From: Locusta migratoria
Taxonomy: Eukaryota; Arthropoda; Insecta; Orthoptera; Acrididae
DNA: 64,000 nucleotides
Direction: 5' to 3'
Assembly (NCBI GenBank): GCA_026315105.1
Contig: CM048755.1
Coordinates: forward strand, 211,346,333 to 211,410,332
Below the pieces are notes generated by a model. The model was not told where the DNA came from, searched no databases, and saw nothing but the letters and a program-made list of their open reading frames with translations. Made by a program: the position numbers and the translations under genes. Positions 46,343 to 57,959 of this stretch are shown piece after piece. The first letter of the stretch is position 1. Each line of letters opens with the position of its first letter.

Positions 46343-48062
46343 ACATCAGTGTCTCCTACATCTACATCCATAATCTGCAAGCCACATTGCAAATGTGGCG
46401 GAAGGTACTTTGCGTACCACTGTCAGTTCTTCCAGGTGCATACGGTTTGCGGGAAGAAAAGCGTTTCTGAACAAGCGAATTTTGTTGACATCAAATATTA
46501 GCTTAAATGTTATGAAGTCCTTTCTGAAAGCATTTCTCTGGAGTGTAGCATTGTATGGGAGTGAAACATGGATGATAAGGAGTTCAGACAAAACGATTAT
46601 AACATTCGAAATGTGGTGCTATAGACGAATGATGAAGGTGGTGCTTAACCGAATTGGGGAGAAAAGAAGTTTCTGGCATATCCTAAGAGAAGGGACAGGT
46701 TTGTGGGACACATTTTGAGACATCAAGGCATTGTCAGCTTAGCATTAGAAGGAAGTATGTGGGGTAAAAATTGTAGAGGGAGAAAGAGGGACGAATAAAG
46801 TAAGCAGATTCAAAAGGATGTAGGTTGCTGTTCGTATTCTCAGATGAAGAGACTTGCACAGGGCAGGGTAGCATGGAGAGATGCATCAAACCAGTCTGCA
46901 GACTGAAGACCACAAGAACATGGTTTGTGGGAAAAATGACTGCCATTATGTTTACATGTGGGCCCTAATTAATCTGCTCTTATCCTTGCGAGATATACAC
47001 AGGAGGAAGCAACATATTGGTCGACTCTTCATGAAAAGTATGCTCTCGGAACTTTGACAGAAGCCTGTACCGCATTCGAGAACATTTCTCTCCCAGTGTC
47101 TGCCACTGGAATTTCCTAATCATCTCTGTAAAGCTTTCACATTTCCTATGAGAGTCCAAAACAAAACATGCTGCTCTCTGTTGGATCTTCTCTATGAACC
47201 CCACCTGGTACATTGATGAGCAATACTCAAGAACTGGCCGAACATGACGTTTGTAACCTACTTCCTTTGTTGACAGACTACACTTCATGAGGATTGTCTT
47301 ATTATTGCATAGTTAAATAATAAGAGATCTTTCTTTCTATGTCAATGAAGTACTTTAGACTTACTTATGTTGAGGTACAATTGCCATTCCCTGCACCATG
47401 CATCAATAGGCTGCAGATCCCCTTGTATTTCACTACCCTTTTCCAGTGTTGCAAATTCTCAAACTACAGCATCGTCCACAAAAAGCCTCATTCAACTTCT
47501 GATGTTATCTATGAGGTCATTTATATATACTGTGAAAAGCAAAAGGTGTTATAACACTCTCCTGGGGCACACATGACATCACTTACACTTCTGAAGACTT
47601 CTCTCCATTGAGAATGACATGCTGCTTTGTTAGCTAGAAACACCTCAAACCAGTCAAACAGTTGGTTTGATATTTCAAAGGCTTGCAGTTTGTTCATCAG
47701 GCAATGGTGCAAGAAAGGTATAGAACATCTTACGGAAGTTAAAAACCATGGCAACTACCTGTGATTCCTTATCTACTGCCCTCTGGATCTCGTGGGGAAA
47801 TAGCTCAAGTTACTTTTTACATGATCGCTACTTTTGAAAATCATGCTGATTTATATAAAGGAGATTTCAGGTCTCCAAAAATGACATAATATTCTAATAT
47901 AAAATGTGTTTCAAAATTCAGCAGTCGGAGATATGTGCCTATAGTTTTGAGCATCTGATCTATGAATCTTCTTGTAATCGGGAATGACCTGCACTTTTTT
48001 CCAACCATTAGGAACACTTCACACTTCTAGAGACCTTTGGTACACTGCTGCTAGAAGGGGAA
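46343..48062 (-). mobile_element. CR1-type LINE, copy 3, minus strand, split by an RTE fragment
   Basis: The 3' end at 46343-46435 (ctacatctacatccataatc, then ctgcaagccac) matches the 3' end of the copy at 32843. After the RTE fragment it resumes at about 46940 (gtgggccctaattaatctgc) and encodes YKRHVRPVLEYCSSMYQVGF, ERIQRRAA-like IEKIQQRAACFVLDSHRK, and further upstream NQLFDWFEVFLANKA. The block with FADD is missing and the frame is broken throughout. Confidence 0.75.
46436..46920 (+). pseudogene. RTE-type LINE 3' fragment, copy 5, inside CR1 copy 3
   Basis: It reads GRKAFLNKRILLTSNISLNV, SFLKAFLWSVALYGSETWMI, FEMWCYRRMMK, RIGEKRSFWHIL and ends ccagtctgcagactgaagac then cacaagaaca, the RTE 3' end. 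The neighbours on both sides are the two halves of one CR1 3' region. Confidence 0.8.
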
Positions 48063-50765
48063 CATGTTCCTTGGCATTTTTGTTGTTGTTGTTGTTGTCG
48101 TCTTCAGTCTGGAGACTGGTTTGATGCAGCTCTCCACAATACCCTATCCTGAGCAAGCCTTTTCAACTCCACATAAGAATAGCAACCTACATCTGTCTGA
48201 ATCTGCTTACTGTATCCATCTCTTGGTCTTCCTCTGCAGTTTTTACCCCACACACTTACCTCCAACGCTAAATTCACAATTCCTTGATGTCTAAGAATGT
48301 GTCCTACCAATCGATCCCTTCTTTTAGTCAAGGTATGCCAAAAATTCCTTTTCTCCCCAATTCTTTTCAGTACCTCCTCATTAGTTACATGATCCACCAA
48401 CCTAATCTTCAGCATTCTTCTGTAGCACCACATTTCAAAAGCCTCTATCCTATTCCTGTATGCACTGTTTATCGTCCATGTTTCACTCCCATACAAGGCA
48501 ACACTCCATACAAATGCCTTCAGAAAGATCTTCTTTAGGCTTAAATCAATATTTGATGTTAACAAATTGCTCTTTTTCAAGAACACTTTTCTATCCATTG
48601 CCATTCTGCATTTTACATCCTCTGTACTGCCACTATCATTTGTTATTTTATTGTCCAAGTAACAAAACTCATCTACCTCCTTTATTGTTTCATTACCTAA
48701 TTTTATTCCTTCAGTATCACCTGAGACTGAACTCCATTACCCCAGTTTTGCTCTTGTTAATGGTCATCTTATATGCACCTTTCAGTCACTGGCCATTCTG
48801 TTCAACTGCTCTTCCAGGTCCTTTGATGTCTCTACAAGTTGTAAATAACCTTACGCTCCCTATATTTTACTCCTGCTTGCTTCAGAAATTGAAAGAGTTT
48901 ATTCCAATCATCATTGTCAAAAGCCTTCTCCAAGTCTACAAAATCTAGGTATGTAGGTTTGCCTTTTCTTAATCTATCTTCTAGGATAAGCCGTAAAGTG
49001 AGTATTGCCTCCCATGCTCCTGAATTTCTCCTGAACCAAAACTGATCTTCCCTGAGGTCGGCTTCTACCAGCTTTTCCATCCTTCTGTAAACAATTTGTG
49101 TTAATATTTTGCAACCATGACTTATTAAACTGATGGTTCAGTAGTTTTCACGCCTGTCTGCACCTGCTTTCTTTGGATTGGGGATTATAACATTTTTCAT
49201 AAAGTCTGAGGGTACTTCACCTGTCTCATACATCTTACACACCAGGTAAAACAGTTTTGTCATGGCTGGTTCTCCCAGAGACTTTAGTATCTGTGAGGGA
49301 ATGTCATCTACTCCAGGGGCCTTGTTTTGACTTAGGTCTTTCAGTGCTCTGTCAAATTCATCTCTCAGTATATCTCCTATTTCATCTTCATCTACTACTT
49401 CTCCCCTTCCTACAATATTGCCTCTGAGTTCATTTCCTTTATAGAGACACACTATATACTCCTTCCACCTTTCAGCTTTCCCTTCTTTGCTGAGAACTGG
49501 TTTTCCATCTTTATTCTTGATATTCATAGAACTGTTTTTCTTATCTCCCAATATATATTTTATTTTCCTGTAGGCGGTATCTATGTCTCCCCTACTTATA
49601 CATTCTTCTACATCCTTGCATTTGCCTTCTAGCCACTCCTGCTTAGCCATTTTGCACTTCCTGTCAATCTCATTTCTTAGTCATCTGTACTCCATTTTGC
49701 CTGTTTCATTTACTTCATTTTTACATTTCCTCCTTACATTGATTAAATTTTGTATGTTCTGTGATATCCAAGGATTTTTTGTAGGTATTACCTTCCTACC
49801 TAATTTATCCTCTGCTGCCTCACTATTTCATCTCTCAATGCTACCCATTCTACCTCTACTGTTTTATTTCCCCCCCGTTTCTGTCAATTGTTGCCTAAAG
49901 CTCGCTCTGAAATTCTCAAGAACTTCAGGTTCCTTCAGTTTATCCAGGTCCCATCTCCTTATTTTCCTGCATTTCTGCAGTTTTTTTATAGTTTCAACCT
50001 ACAATTCATGAGCAATACATTATGGCCAGATTTTTTTATCTGCCCCTGGGTATGTCTTACAGTTTAAAACCTGGTCCCAAAATCTACCTGGTATCTCCCA
50101 GTGTCTCCTGGTCTCTTCCACGTATACAACCTTCTTTCATGATTCTTAAACCAGGTGTTTGTTATAACTAAATTATGTTTTGTGCAAAATTCTACCAGGC
50201 GGCTTCTGCTTTCATTTCTTTTACCCAGACCATATTCACCTACTATACTCCCTTCCCTTCCTTGTCCTACTACCAAATTCCAATCTCCCATAACAATTAA
50301 GTTTTCCTCTCCCTTAATTGTATGAATAATTTCCTTTAGCTCCTCATATTTCTTTGATCTCATCATTGGCAGAGCTAGCTGGCATATAAACCTGTACTAC
50401 TGTGCTTGGTGTTGGCTTCATATCTATCTTGACTATGATAATGCGATCATTGTGTTGCTCATAGTAGTTTACCCACATTCCTACTTTCTTATTCATTATC
50501 AGACATACTCTTGTAATACACCCAACTGATTTTGTATCTATAATCCTGTACTCACCTGACCAGAAATCCTGTCCCTCTTTCCACCAAACTTCACTAATCC
50601 CCACTATATCTAACTTCAACCTATCCATTTCTCTTTTTAAATTTTCTAGCTACCCTACCTGATTAAGGGATCTAACATTCCACACTCCAATTTGTAGAAT
50701 GCCAGTATTGTCTTTCCTTATGATCACATCCTCCTGAGTAGTCCCCGCCTGGAGACCCGAATGGG

Positions 50766-50771
50766 TGCGCG

Positions 50772-50842
<71 letters not shown>
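50766..50842. repeat. (GC)n(AC)n microsatellite between RTE ORF1 and ORF2
   Basis: 15 bp of GC alternation then about 62 bp of AC. Confidence 0.95.
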
Positions 50843-50845
<3 letters not shown>

Positions 50846-51354
50846 TCAAAGGAATTAAATGCCTCTTGCATTGACTCTCATCTTAATTTGATATCATTTA
50901 ACTTTTGTTTGTCTGCAAAACTTTGGATATGTTTATATTCGCAGTGAAGTTATTGGCAGATTTAGCAGAAGGCTGGAGAATAGGGCCGCAGATTTTAGGG
51001 GCAGCAAGTTTAGGGCCAAAATTTTTAAACTGTAATTATGTGTAATAAAAGAAATTGAATTACCTTTACCGAATGTTCATTATTGTGTGAGACGTAATAA
51101 TGTATACCTTACCCCCGCATTATTAGTAGTATATGACTGAGCTTTTATTAGTTCAGAATTACACACAAAACTATTTCCAGTTGTTGGTTGTGTCAATTGC
51201 AAAACAGACACTGTTCTCTTTCTCTGGCCCTTTCCCAGCTATCGCTTGCCACCTCTGGTTACCCTCCTCCCTTAACCTCATCAGTTCCTCCCTTGCTCTA
51301 TCCAAATAAGCCTGAAGGGCTCTAATTTTCCCCTCCTATTTTCGTATCTCTTGA

Positions 51355-51495
51355 GCAAACCCTGCAAAAGAATGGAGTCTTGTTTGTTTCCCCAACTCAC
51401 ACACTGCTACATCCCCAATGAAACCATCTGTCACAACAGCTGCATGAAACTCCTTAACTAACTTTCCTACGGCAGCTCGCACACTTGGAATTCAT
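51355..51495 (-). pseudogene. RTE ORF1 N-terminus with PHD-like zinc finger
   Basis: ATG at 51495 opens MNSKCASCRRKVS, a stop, then GVSCSCCDRWFHWGCSSV and PFFCRVCSRDTK. The cysteine/histidine spacing C-x2-C ... C-x2-C-x4-H-x2-C ... C-x2-C is a C4HC3 PHD-type pattern. Following minus-strand sequence is Arg/Glu-rich (coiled coil, near 51300) and leads to the ORF2 start. PHD-like fingers are known in ORF1 of some non-LTR elements. Two in-frame stops show the copy is inactive. Confidence 0.6.
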
Positions 51496-51892
51496 GATTG
51501 TTTACAAATTGCGTTATTTTATGTTATTACGTTATTAATTATGTTATTTGACACAAATTATTTGATTGAACGAGCTTGATCCAAGACTACCTATGTAGTT
51601 CATTACTCTTTATAATGACAAGGAAATTCCAAGCTGGCTGCATAAGAGAAACGTGAATATTTGTATCAATATGACATAAACGAAGTTTAGTTCAAAACTC
51701 CCTCTAATGGTAACGTAATTTCATGTTACCTATATAAGAGAACAATAATTGCTTAAGAAACACGGATCTAGACGTCTCAAAAGATTAATATGAGCAAATA
51801 AAAGGTTTACAAAAAGATAAACTATCCTTCGCAAAGAATAAACATGTAAACAAGCCCGCACTTCCGTACATGTACCTTCGAGGCGCTCGTGC
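51496..51892. other. Intronic stretch, nothing recognised
   Basis: AT-rich, no coding motif. Confidence 0.4.
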
Positions 51893-51917
51893 GACTTACA
51901 CACATACCAGCTACTAG

Positions 51918-52813
51918 AGGTTCGTTCCAGCCGCTGCCAGACTGCTACTTTCAAGCGCTAAGAAACAGGTGTTACTGCGCAAGCGCAGCTACTATGACGA
52001 AAAAATCCTTGTTTGGTACTTGCACTGCTGGAACGCTTTTTGCACTGTTTCTGGCTACAGGTGAGTTACTTACTTACTTTCCGTGTCCGGAACTAGACTT
52101 CAAACTTCCAAAAATTAGCAGCCAATATGGCTTTGTCGTTAGCCTCCCATAAGTCTTCCATTGTGCAGGGCTTTTCTAAATATGGACAGATAAGCAGGTG
52201 TTGAGGATCCTGTACAGCACCACAAAGACACAGAGTGTTCTCATTCTCTTTTAGGAAGCCCCATCGCTGCATGTTTGTCTTGCACTTTGGCACTTCTACC
52301 CTCATACGGTTCAGGGTTCTCCAGACTGTGTATGGCAGGTCTCCACCAGGTGCCAGTTCTTCTTTTGCTGCTTCATACGGGCTTCTCAAATCCATTTCCC
52401 ACCTTGCAATACGGTTTTCTGCGGGTGACCCTTCCAGTGCTCGGGTACATGACAGGAAACTCTTCCTCGAGCGATTAAAATACTTTCCTTCCTAGTAACG
52501 AAGAATTGTAAACGAGAAATATCTGATCAAGTGGGATTGCAGTGACTTCGAAATAATCTAAAAACACGCTACAAACACACACGTATCACGTAACGGCTAC
52601 CCCTTACTCTCAGACCTTTCTGCGCATGCGAAAATTGGCAACTTGACCGCGCCAGAAATATTTTTCCGGGTAGCGTCTGGCTGCTTGCGGCAACTGCTGG
52701 AACACCACACAGCTACACTCCAAGTAGCCAGAAACGGGAGAAGGCGCTGCTGGAACACAATTTCAGCGTTGCGCATGCGCGTCAAGCATTCTGGCAGCTG
52801 CTGGAACGAACCT
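51918..52813. mobile_element. 896-bp TIR element with TAG duplications inside foldback copy 1
   Basis: The ends are aggttcgttccagccgctgc and, inward from the right, aggttcgttccagcagctgc, followed by ccaga on both sides. TAG flanks both ends (51915-51917, 52814-52816). The empty site is visible in the inverse of 63640-63665 (cagctactatggctccac), which has no insert. A LINE C-terminal fragment is nested inside. No transposase is visible. A 3-bp duplication fits PIF/Harbinger-type insertion, although TAG is not the usual TWA target. Confidence 0.78.
52063..52495 (-). pseudogene. LINE ORF2 C-terminal fragment nested in the TIR element
   Basis: The minus strand reads YTVWRTLNRMRVEVPKCKTN, RWGF, LCLCGAVQDPQHLLICPYLE, CTMEDLWEANDKAILAANFW. 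'tWrtLNRlRtGvgrck..l.kWg.....C.CGa.Q...HLl.CP' is a common C-terminal cysteine domain of insect LINE ORF2 proteins. The 3' tail is (gtaa)n at 52063-52078. Confidence 0.7.
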
Positions 52814-53051
52814 TAGGGCTCCACCTCCGAATATTAACGAAGGTTACCGAACTGCTACGAAGCCGACGATTCATCAGGTGGAAACTTTCCCTGACATATG
52901 CCATCTTGCTTTGTGTATTTTATTAGGCGTTGTTATTTCAAAGCAGTAGCGCACTGAAGAATTATAAACGTTATTAGTATGATTGATTATAATGTGATGT
53001 CCATAATTAACATTTACCTTTAATAACAGGAGAGTTAGGAGATGATATACC

Positions 53052-53130
53052 TAGCTGGCCGCCGTAGCATAGTGGATAGCGTGTAACATTTTGAAGTAAA
53101 TACGCATGGACAGTAGTTTGCGACCTACCA
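53052..53130 (+). other. tRNA-like head in the arm of foldback copy 1
   Basis: gccgccgtagcatagtggat is an A-box-like start (TRGYnnAnnnGG type), and gtttgcgacctacc about 60 bp later is a decayed B box. The same pair is found in the other arms. Confidence 0.55.
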
Positions 53131-53971
53131 AATACAATATACATAATCCCTTAATGTATACCGTATCCCAACGAATTGCAAACGTGGTCTTTCTGACGTA
53201 TGTGCACATAAAGTGGGCAGATACTATAACTGACAGTTGCAAAGGAGTATGATACAGTAATTTCGTATGTAGATTAAGTACTATATTTATGTGGAATTTA
53301 GGATTAGCACACTTATTCTGTTATTTTAGCTATAAAACGAAACGCTGTCAGTTTGAAACAGAATATTTGCACTTTATTTTAGCGTAGAATGAAGTAACAT
53401 GAACATACTCCTACCTTAACTACAGAAAAGTTAAATCTACATTAAAAACGTCCATAGAAACCATGTCAAAGAAAAAGATTTCAGCAGACGCGTTGATTCT
53501 AATTTTTGACTTTCAACATATTGCATAGAAAAAAAGAGAAAGAAAAAACCAAGCCAATTTGTTGCAATGTATACATTTTAGTATCATTAAGAAACAGTTG
53601 CCACAGAAATCTAGTACTTAATCTATATATGAAAATACTAGTATCAGCATGCTGATACTAGTATATCATAACGAATAGAAGGTAGAAAGTGTGATCCAGT
53701 GTTGCCAACCTGGCTCCACAGAAAGAAGTAGACAAGAACCGTAAAAAGGAGAAAAAAGTAGAATTTCGAAAGACAATGCTGAACAGATCTCAAGGATGAC
53801 GACTAAAAAAAATATTTTCCATTACTTTTTAAATTCCCTTAGATTTACCTGATTATTATTCATTTACAGCTTATCTATCACGTTAAAGAAATAATTTTTA
53901 ATTACACCATGTGGAAGAAGCACTTACAAAAAACGTTAGAGTCCCTTGACCTACAAATCTCTTAGCATTAT

Positions 53972-54139
53972 GTGTTTACGACTTTTAGCATGTTTTTCCA
54001 GCCCTGCTTTGCCTACAGAAGCAATGTTTATGTCACATGTCTTGCAATATGCAAACGTATCCCCCTTTTTACTTTTCATTAACCAAAAATTTAAGTTACT
54101 GGATTGTTCCCATTCTGATCTGTAAGTTTGAGAGTACTT
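53972..54139 (-). pseudogene. BED-like zinc-finger fragment of a hAT-type protein
   Basis: A 56-codon open stretch reads KYSQTYRSEWEQSSNLNFWL, then GDTFAYCKTCDINIASVGKA and LEKHAKSRKH. C-x2-C then H-x5-H with preceding W and F is the BED-finger layout found at the N-terminus of many hAT transposases and derived genes. It ends in stops and frameshifts soon after. Its position just inside the left end of the 4.7-kb element supports that assignment. Confidence 0.6.
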
Positions 54140-54915
54140 GGCTTTTTTCCCCTAGCTCCCTCACTATAGTCACTGATCATTTAACACAACACAATATAAA
54201 ACATAACACAACATAAAAGAATCACTACCATGTGCACTATTAAACCTGGACAATGCAGTTCACCAATCCGCTTTTTTATTAGGCCCCTTCACTTGTGCAC
54301 AGTGACCATTTCACCAGAATTCAGCACAAGACACGAAAACCCATACCGTGTGCACTGTGTAACATTAATGGAAAAAAGTATCTTTTCATTACCGTGACTA
54401 ACCAGTACAAATCTATCCACTCAATTCAGAAACAGAAAACGAAAGAATGAGCAGCGAAACAAAGCGAAATACAGAAAGCATTCGGCAGCTGCTGCAGTGC
54501 AATTGTTTGCGGAGGTAGGCATTGTTATAAAAAGAGGTAGTTCCGGCCTGACCTGTATCGGTGTTTTACACAACCACTTATGAAACCACTCCCACCTAAA
54601 ACTTCTACGTCACATTGTCACTAGTAAGCAACAGTAGTGCGGCGGACCCCAGTTACCCTTAAGGGTATATTACACGGAGCGTATTTGGTCGCTAGTCGCT
54701 GGCGTCTGTTGTCGCTCGGCGTATGGGCGAATAGCGAATGAATACGCTGACGCAATGACACGCAGCGACTTCAGACGCTATCGTCTTCGTAAAAACAATT
54801 GAAACATGACGTAGCATATGATACATTGTTTTGGAGGTTAGGTGATACCAAACAGTTCTGTTTCCCAAGGTGCGACATGGTCGCGAATTTATATCAGTGA
54901 TCCATTTTCTAATTA

Positions 54916-55347
54916 CTTTTAATATCTTTATTTACAGCGATCACAAAATTTCTCGTTGTTTTGAAGACCGGTTTCGGTCAGTGATGATAATTTTCAAGTC
55001 TACAACAAATCGGAAACAGGACAAATTTAGTAATAGACTACGGTACCTTATAAAACATAAATAAAGCATTACAGTCATCAGTATAAAAAAATGTGTTAAA
55101 AATATTATACATCATACCTGTTACATTCCTTAATGAAGATACACTTATGCTGTGATGATGCCATATGGCTATATTACATATATTGACGACTGTAATCCAT
55201 TATTTATGTTTTATAAGGTAGTCTAATACTAGATCTACCTTCTGTTTCTGATTTGTTGTATACTTGAAAATGGTCCTTCTGACCGAAACCGGTCGTCAAA
55301 ACGACGAGAAATTTTGTGATCATTGACGTAAATAAAGATATTAAAAG
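54916..55347. repeat. Palindromic element with accggtttcggtc arms
   Basis: The left arm runs from tttaatatctttatttacag through gaccggtttcggtcag to aaaacataaataaagcatta. The right arm is its inverse, from 55178 to 55347, ending aaataaagatattaaaag. The arms are about 170 bp and separated by about 90 bp. The word gaccgaaaccggtcgtc / gaccggtttcggtcag is itself near-palindromic. Confidence 0.8.
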
Positions 55348-55659
55348 TTTTGTGTCTCACCAAACAAAATATGAAGTGGAATTGTAATCAAATTTCTGAA
55401 AATTTATCGAAGTTTTCCAGTATTATGGGACATTAAAAATAACGATTATTTAAATTTTATTCTTGGCGAGATCGCCATCCTCATGATGGTATTCTGTTTC
55501 CTTATTTTATCCTCTACCATTTACAGTAATCTATCAAAATTTTCTTATGTGATCCTCATTTCATTTCTGTAGGCAGAAGGACTTTCACACGATAATTCAC
55601 CCAAAAGATTTGCAAAAGCACCATATTTATCCCTTCTCACAATCCATCTTCTAATGTTC

Positions 55660-55789
55660 CAATGTTTGTTAAGCTTATTGGACTTAACTACGGGGTCATC
55701 AGTCCCTAAACTTACAAACTATGAACTACTTACGAACTAGGACGGCACAAATATCCATGCCCGAGGGGGGATTCGAATCCACCTTCTAA
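55660..55789 (-). repeat. tRNA-derived SINE, 5'-truncated copy
   Basis: It contains cttattggacttaactacgg, ggtcatcagtccctaaactt and ends in the B box ggattcgaatcc; the A-box half is missing. Same family as 36820-37005. Confidence 0.85.
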
Positions 55790-56309
55790 TCCATTTTCTT
55801 TTATTCTTTTCTATTTTTCCTTTTTGCTTTGGGTCATTAATTGTTCTTTCAAAACTGTTGCGAGAAACAATTTCTTTCGACATTTTGACTCGACTGGTGG
55901 GTACTTTAGACGCTCCCGTATATGACGCCAGCGAGCAGCGTCTAAAGTAGCCCACCCTTCAACTTTAGACGCTCGCGTTTTGGAGCAGCGACTTTGTTCG
56001 CTGTCCCTGTTTACACGGAGCGTAATTTAGCAGCTGCGTCCAAATACGCCAGAGACTAGCGACCAAATTCGCTCCGTGTAATATACCCTTTACCATTCGG
56101 TAGATGTCACTACGGTCGCAAGCTATGTCCTGCAGAGACGCCATTTTCATGCTTTGCTCCTTATAACTCGTGTGTTGCTATTTCAAAGTTACATACACGT
56201 AAGAGGTACCAAAATCATGTCGTTCCTAGTACAATTAGTTGTAAATTACAGTCAATAAATGCCATATTGGCGAGTAACCCTTGATATTGATGACAATGTA
56301 AAACAGAGG

Positions 56310-57075
56310 ACTTTTTGTACATGTGCTTGTAGCGTAGATAAAGTATTTCTTTGAGGAGCTGCTAAGCGACGTCGGTGGTTCGCTTCCCGATCCAGATTAT
56401 TTTTTTTCTTTCTTTTTTACCTTGACTCCTAAAACTTTTCTTAAACTGTTGTTAATTAAAAAGAATTTACATTTTGCGATATTTCGACATATTTACGTAT
56501 ATAAGCGCTTTCTCTAAAATGTGCGATTGTTCTCTTTAGTGAAAATACCGTGAAATATGGGCTCGTGAACTACCTGAACATAAACTGAAGACACACTATA
56601 ATAATTAATGTTCTAAATGTCATGCTGATTCAGATAATTTTATATATAGATTACATACTAGAGTTATGTGGCAACTGTCGTTTCTTAATGAGAGTGAAGT
56701 GCCTTGTTCCTTTTTTTGCAACAACTGTTATACACGTTCTTGCGTTCTATATGCATTGTTTGTGAGTAATTGCGCTAATACTGTAGCCATTTAACTGACC
56801 TCTAGAGCTTTGCATTTTCTAGTAAATGTATGAAACTATTTGTATCAGCATAGCATTTGCAACATTCACTACAACAACGTGTCCGCACTTTAAGTGCAGG
56901 TACTGTGGTTCAGAACACAGTGTTTACAATTTGTTGGACCGCATTTCACGGAATGTTCACAAAATAGAACAAACGCACGTTTAAGAAAAAGCAGTTGTAC
57001 TCGCAAATATGTCGGAATATCGCAACTTGTAAATTCTATTTAATAAATGTGCCAAAACTTTTGGGAGTCAAGGTG

Positions 57076-57135
<60 letters not shown>

Positions 57136-57150
57136 GTCTTTTCTTTTTAG
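56310..57150. mobile_element. Foldback-like element, third subfamily, with tRNA-like head
   Basis: The arms at about 56420-56560 and 56930-57077 are inverse to each other: taccttgactcctaaaactt against its partner with caaaacttttgggagtcaag, and gcgatatttcgacatattta against atatgtcggaatatcgcaac. The tRNA-like head at 56326-56405 has gtagcgtagataaag and a B box ggttcgcttcccgatcc followed by a T-run. The core contains atagattacatactagagtt, related to the copy 2 core (58 kb). The outer right end is replaced by an (AC)n tract. Confidence 0.6.
57078..57133. repeat. (AC)28 microsatellite
   Basis: 56 bp of AC at the right arm edge of the third foldback-like element. Confidence 0.95.
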
Positions 57151-57959
57151 TGTTTTCTTTTATTTTGCATTTTATCTCTTTTGTTGTTTTTTACCTTATA
57201 GGCTATATACATAAGCTTTGCCATTTCAGGCGTTGGCTCCTGTCACCTATATTGCCACAAAAAATTTACTACATAAACCTACAAAACAAAATATCTAGTG
57301 CCACCGCCACTTTCGCTGTAAGCTAAATTGACATAATATCGCCAATACTTAAGGCGCCAGCGTCAAGGAAAAAAGAATACATTCCAGTTTCATCTAAAAG
57401 CCTATCTTTTCTGTCACCATATGTGAATAGTAATATTTAATACACCAGTGCCATTCATTCTCATGCAAATGACACTCTAAAACCAACACGTGAGTATTCT
57501 CAATAACAAAAATTCATGTAGAACCTCAGCCCTGATTTCCGCTTTATTTATCAGGAACGTATCCTCCGCTTTATTTTTTATTTTTTAGTTTAAGTTTAAG
57601 TTTCGAACTTCAAGTTTTAGACTGCTGGAAAATCTTGCTTCTCATTTTAATAGCGCAGTGTTACAGAAATATCATGGAATATTACAAACTTCTATTACAG
57701 TAATACTGAAGTCTTGGAATGATTCATATTTCGAATGTCAAAATACGAAGGTATAAATATTTACGTAATTTAAACAGCAGGAATGATAAATAGAAGCCCT
57801 GGAGACGCATAGCATCATGGTAGCTTGAGTGTAGAGACATCTATCGGTTCCTACGGGTAACTGGGGCCCGACGCACTACTGTCCCTAGACGCCTGTCAAT
57901 GTCGCATAGCGACTTGCCTGTAATTATGGGGAATCTCCTATCATTCCTCAACGCGTAGA

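Larger units (their letters stand above)
48063..51495 (-). mobile_element. RTE-type LINE, copy 6, nearly full length with internal deletion
   Basis: The 3' end is (ttg)n plus tcttcagtctggagactgg. Minus-strand coding upward: C-terminal 48104-48658 (LYGSETWTINSAYRNRIEAF, HVTNEEVLKRIGEKRNFWHT, GHILRHQGIVNLALEV, CRGRPRDGYSKQIQ), palm DLEKAFDNDDWNKLF (48950), NKAPGVDDIPSQILKSLG (49300), endonuclease GDWNLVVGQGREGSIVGEYG (50260-50320), NTWFKNHERRLYTWKRPGD, VQVYMPASS and WNVRSLNQVG (50660-50690). The block from YKNQ to FADD is deleted at about 48830. 5' of the endonuclease there is an (AC)n tract and an ORF1 with a PHD-like finger. It is the longest RTE in the window. Confidence 0.85.
51893..53696 (+). 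mobile_element. Foldback-like element copy 1 (left arm and core), carrying a MITE
   Basis: Outside the MITE (51918-52813), the arm reads cacataccagctactag, then ggctccacctccgaatatta, aggttaccgaactgctacga and onward. The same arm occurs inverted at 63230-63672 and, with another outer end, at 58395-58908 and 59390-60112. The core 53270-53665 is the inverse of 58990-59370 (for example gtacttaatctatatatgaa against its inverse near 59000). The right arm expected after 53665 is missing. A tRNA-like head lies at 53052-53130. Confidence 0.7.
54662..56089. mobile_element. Harbinger-like non-autonomous element, 1.43 kb, TTA duplications
   Basis: The two ends match perfectly for 20 bp: agggtatattacacggagcg. 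The match continues as tatttggtcgctagtcgctg on the left against aatttggtcgctagtctctg on the right. TTA flanks both sides (54659-54661, 56090-56092). A 3-bp TWA duplication is characteristic of PIF/Harbinger. No transposase is encoded. Inside are a palindromic element (54916-55347), a truncated SINE (55660-55789) and a hairpin made of actttagacgct and its inverse (55898-55950). Confidence 0.8.
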
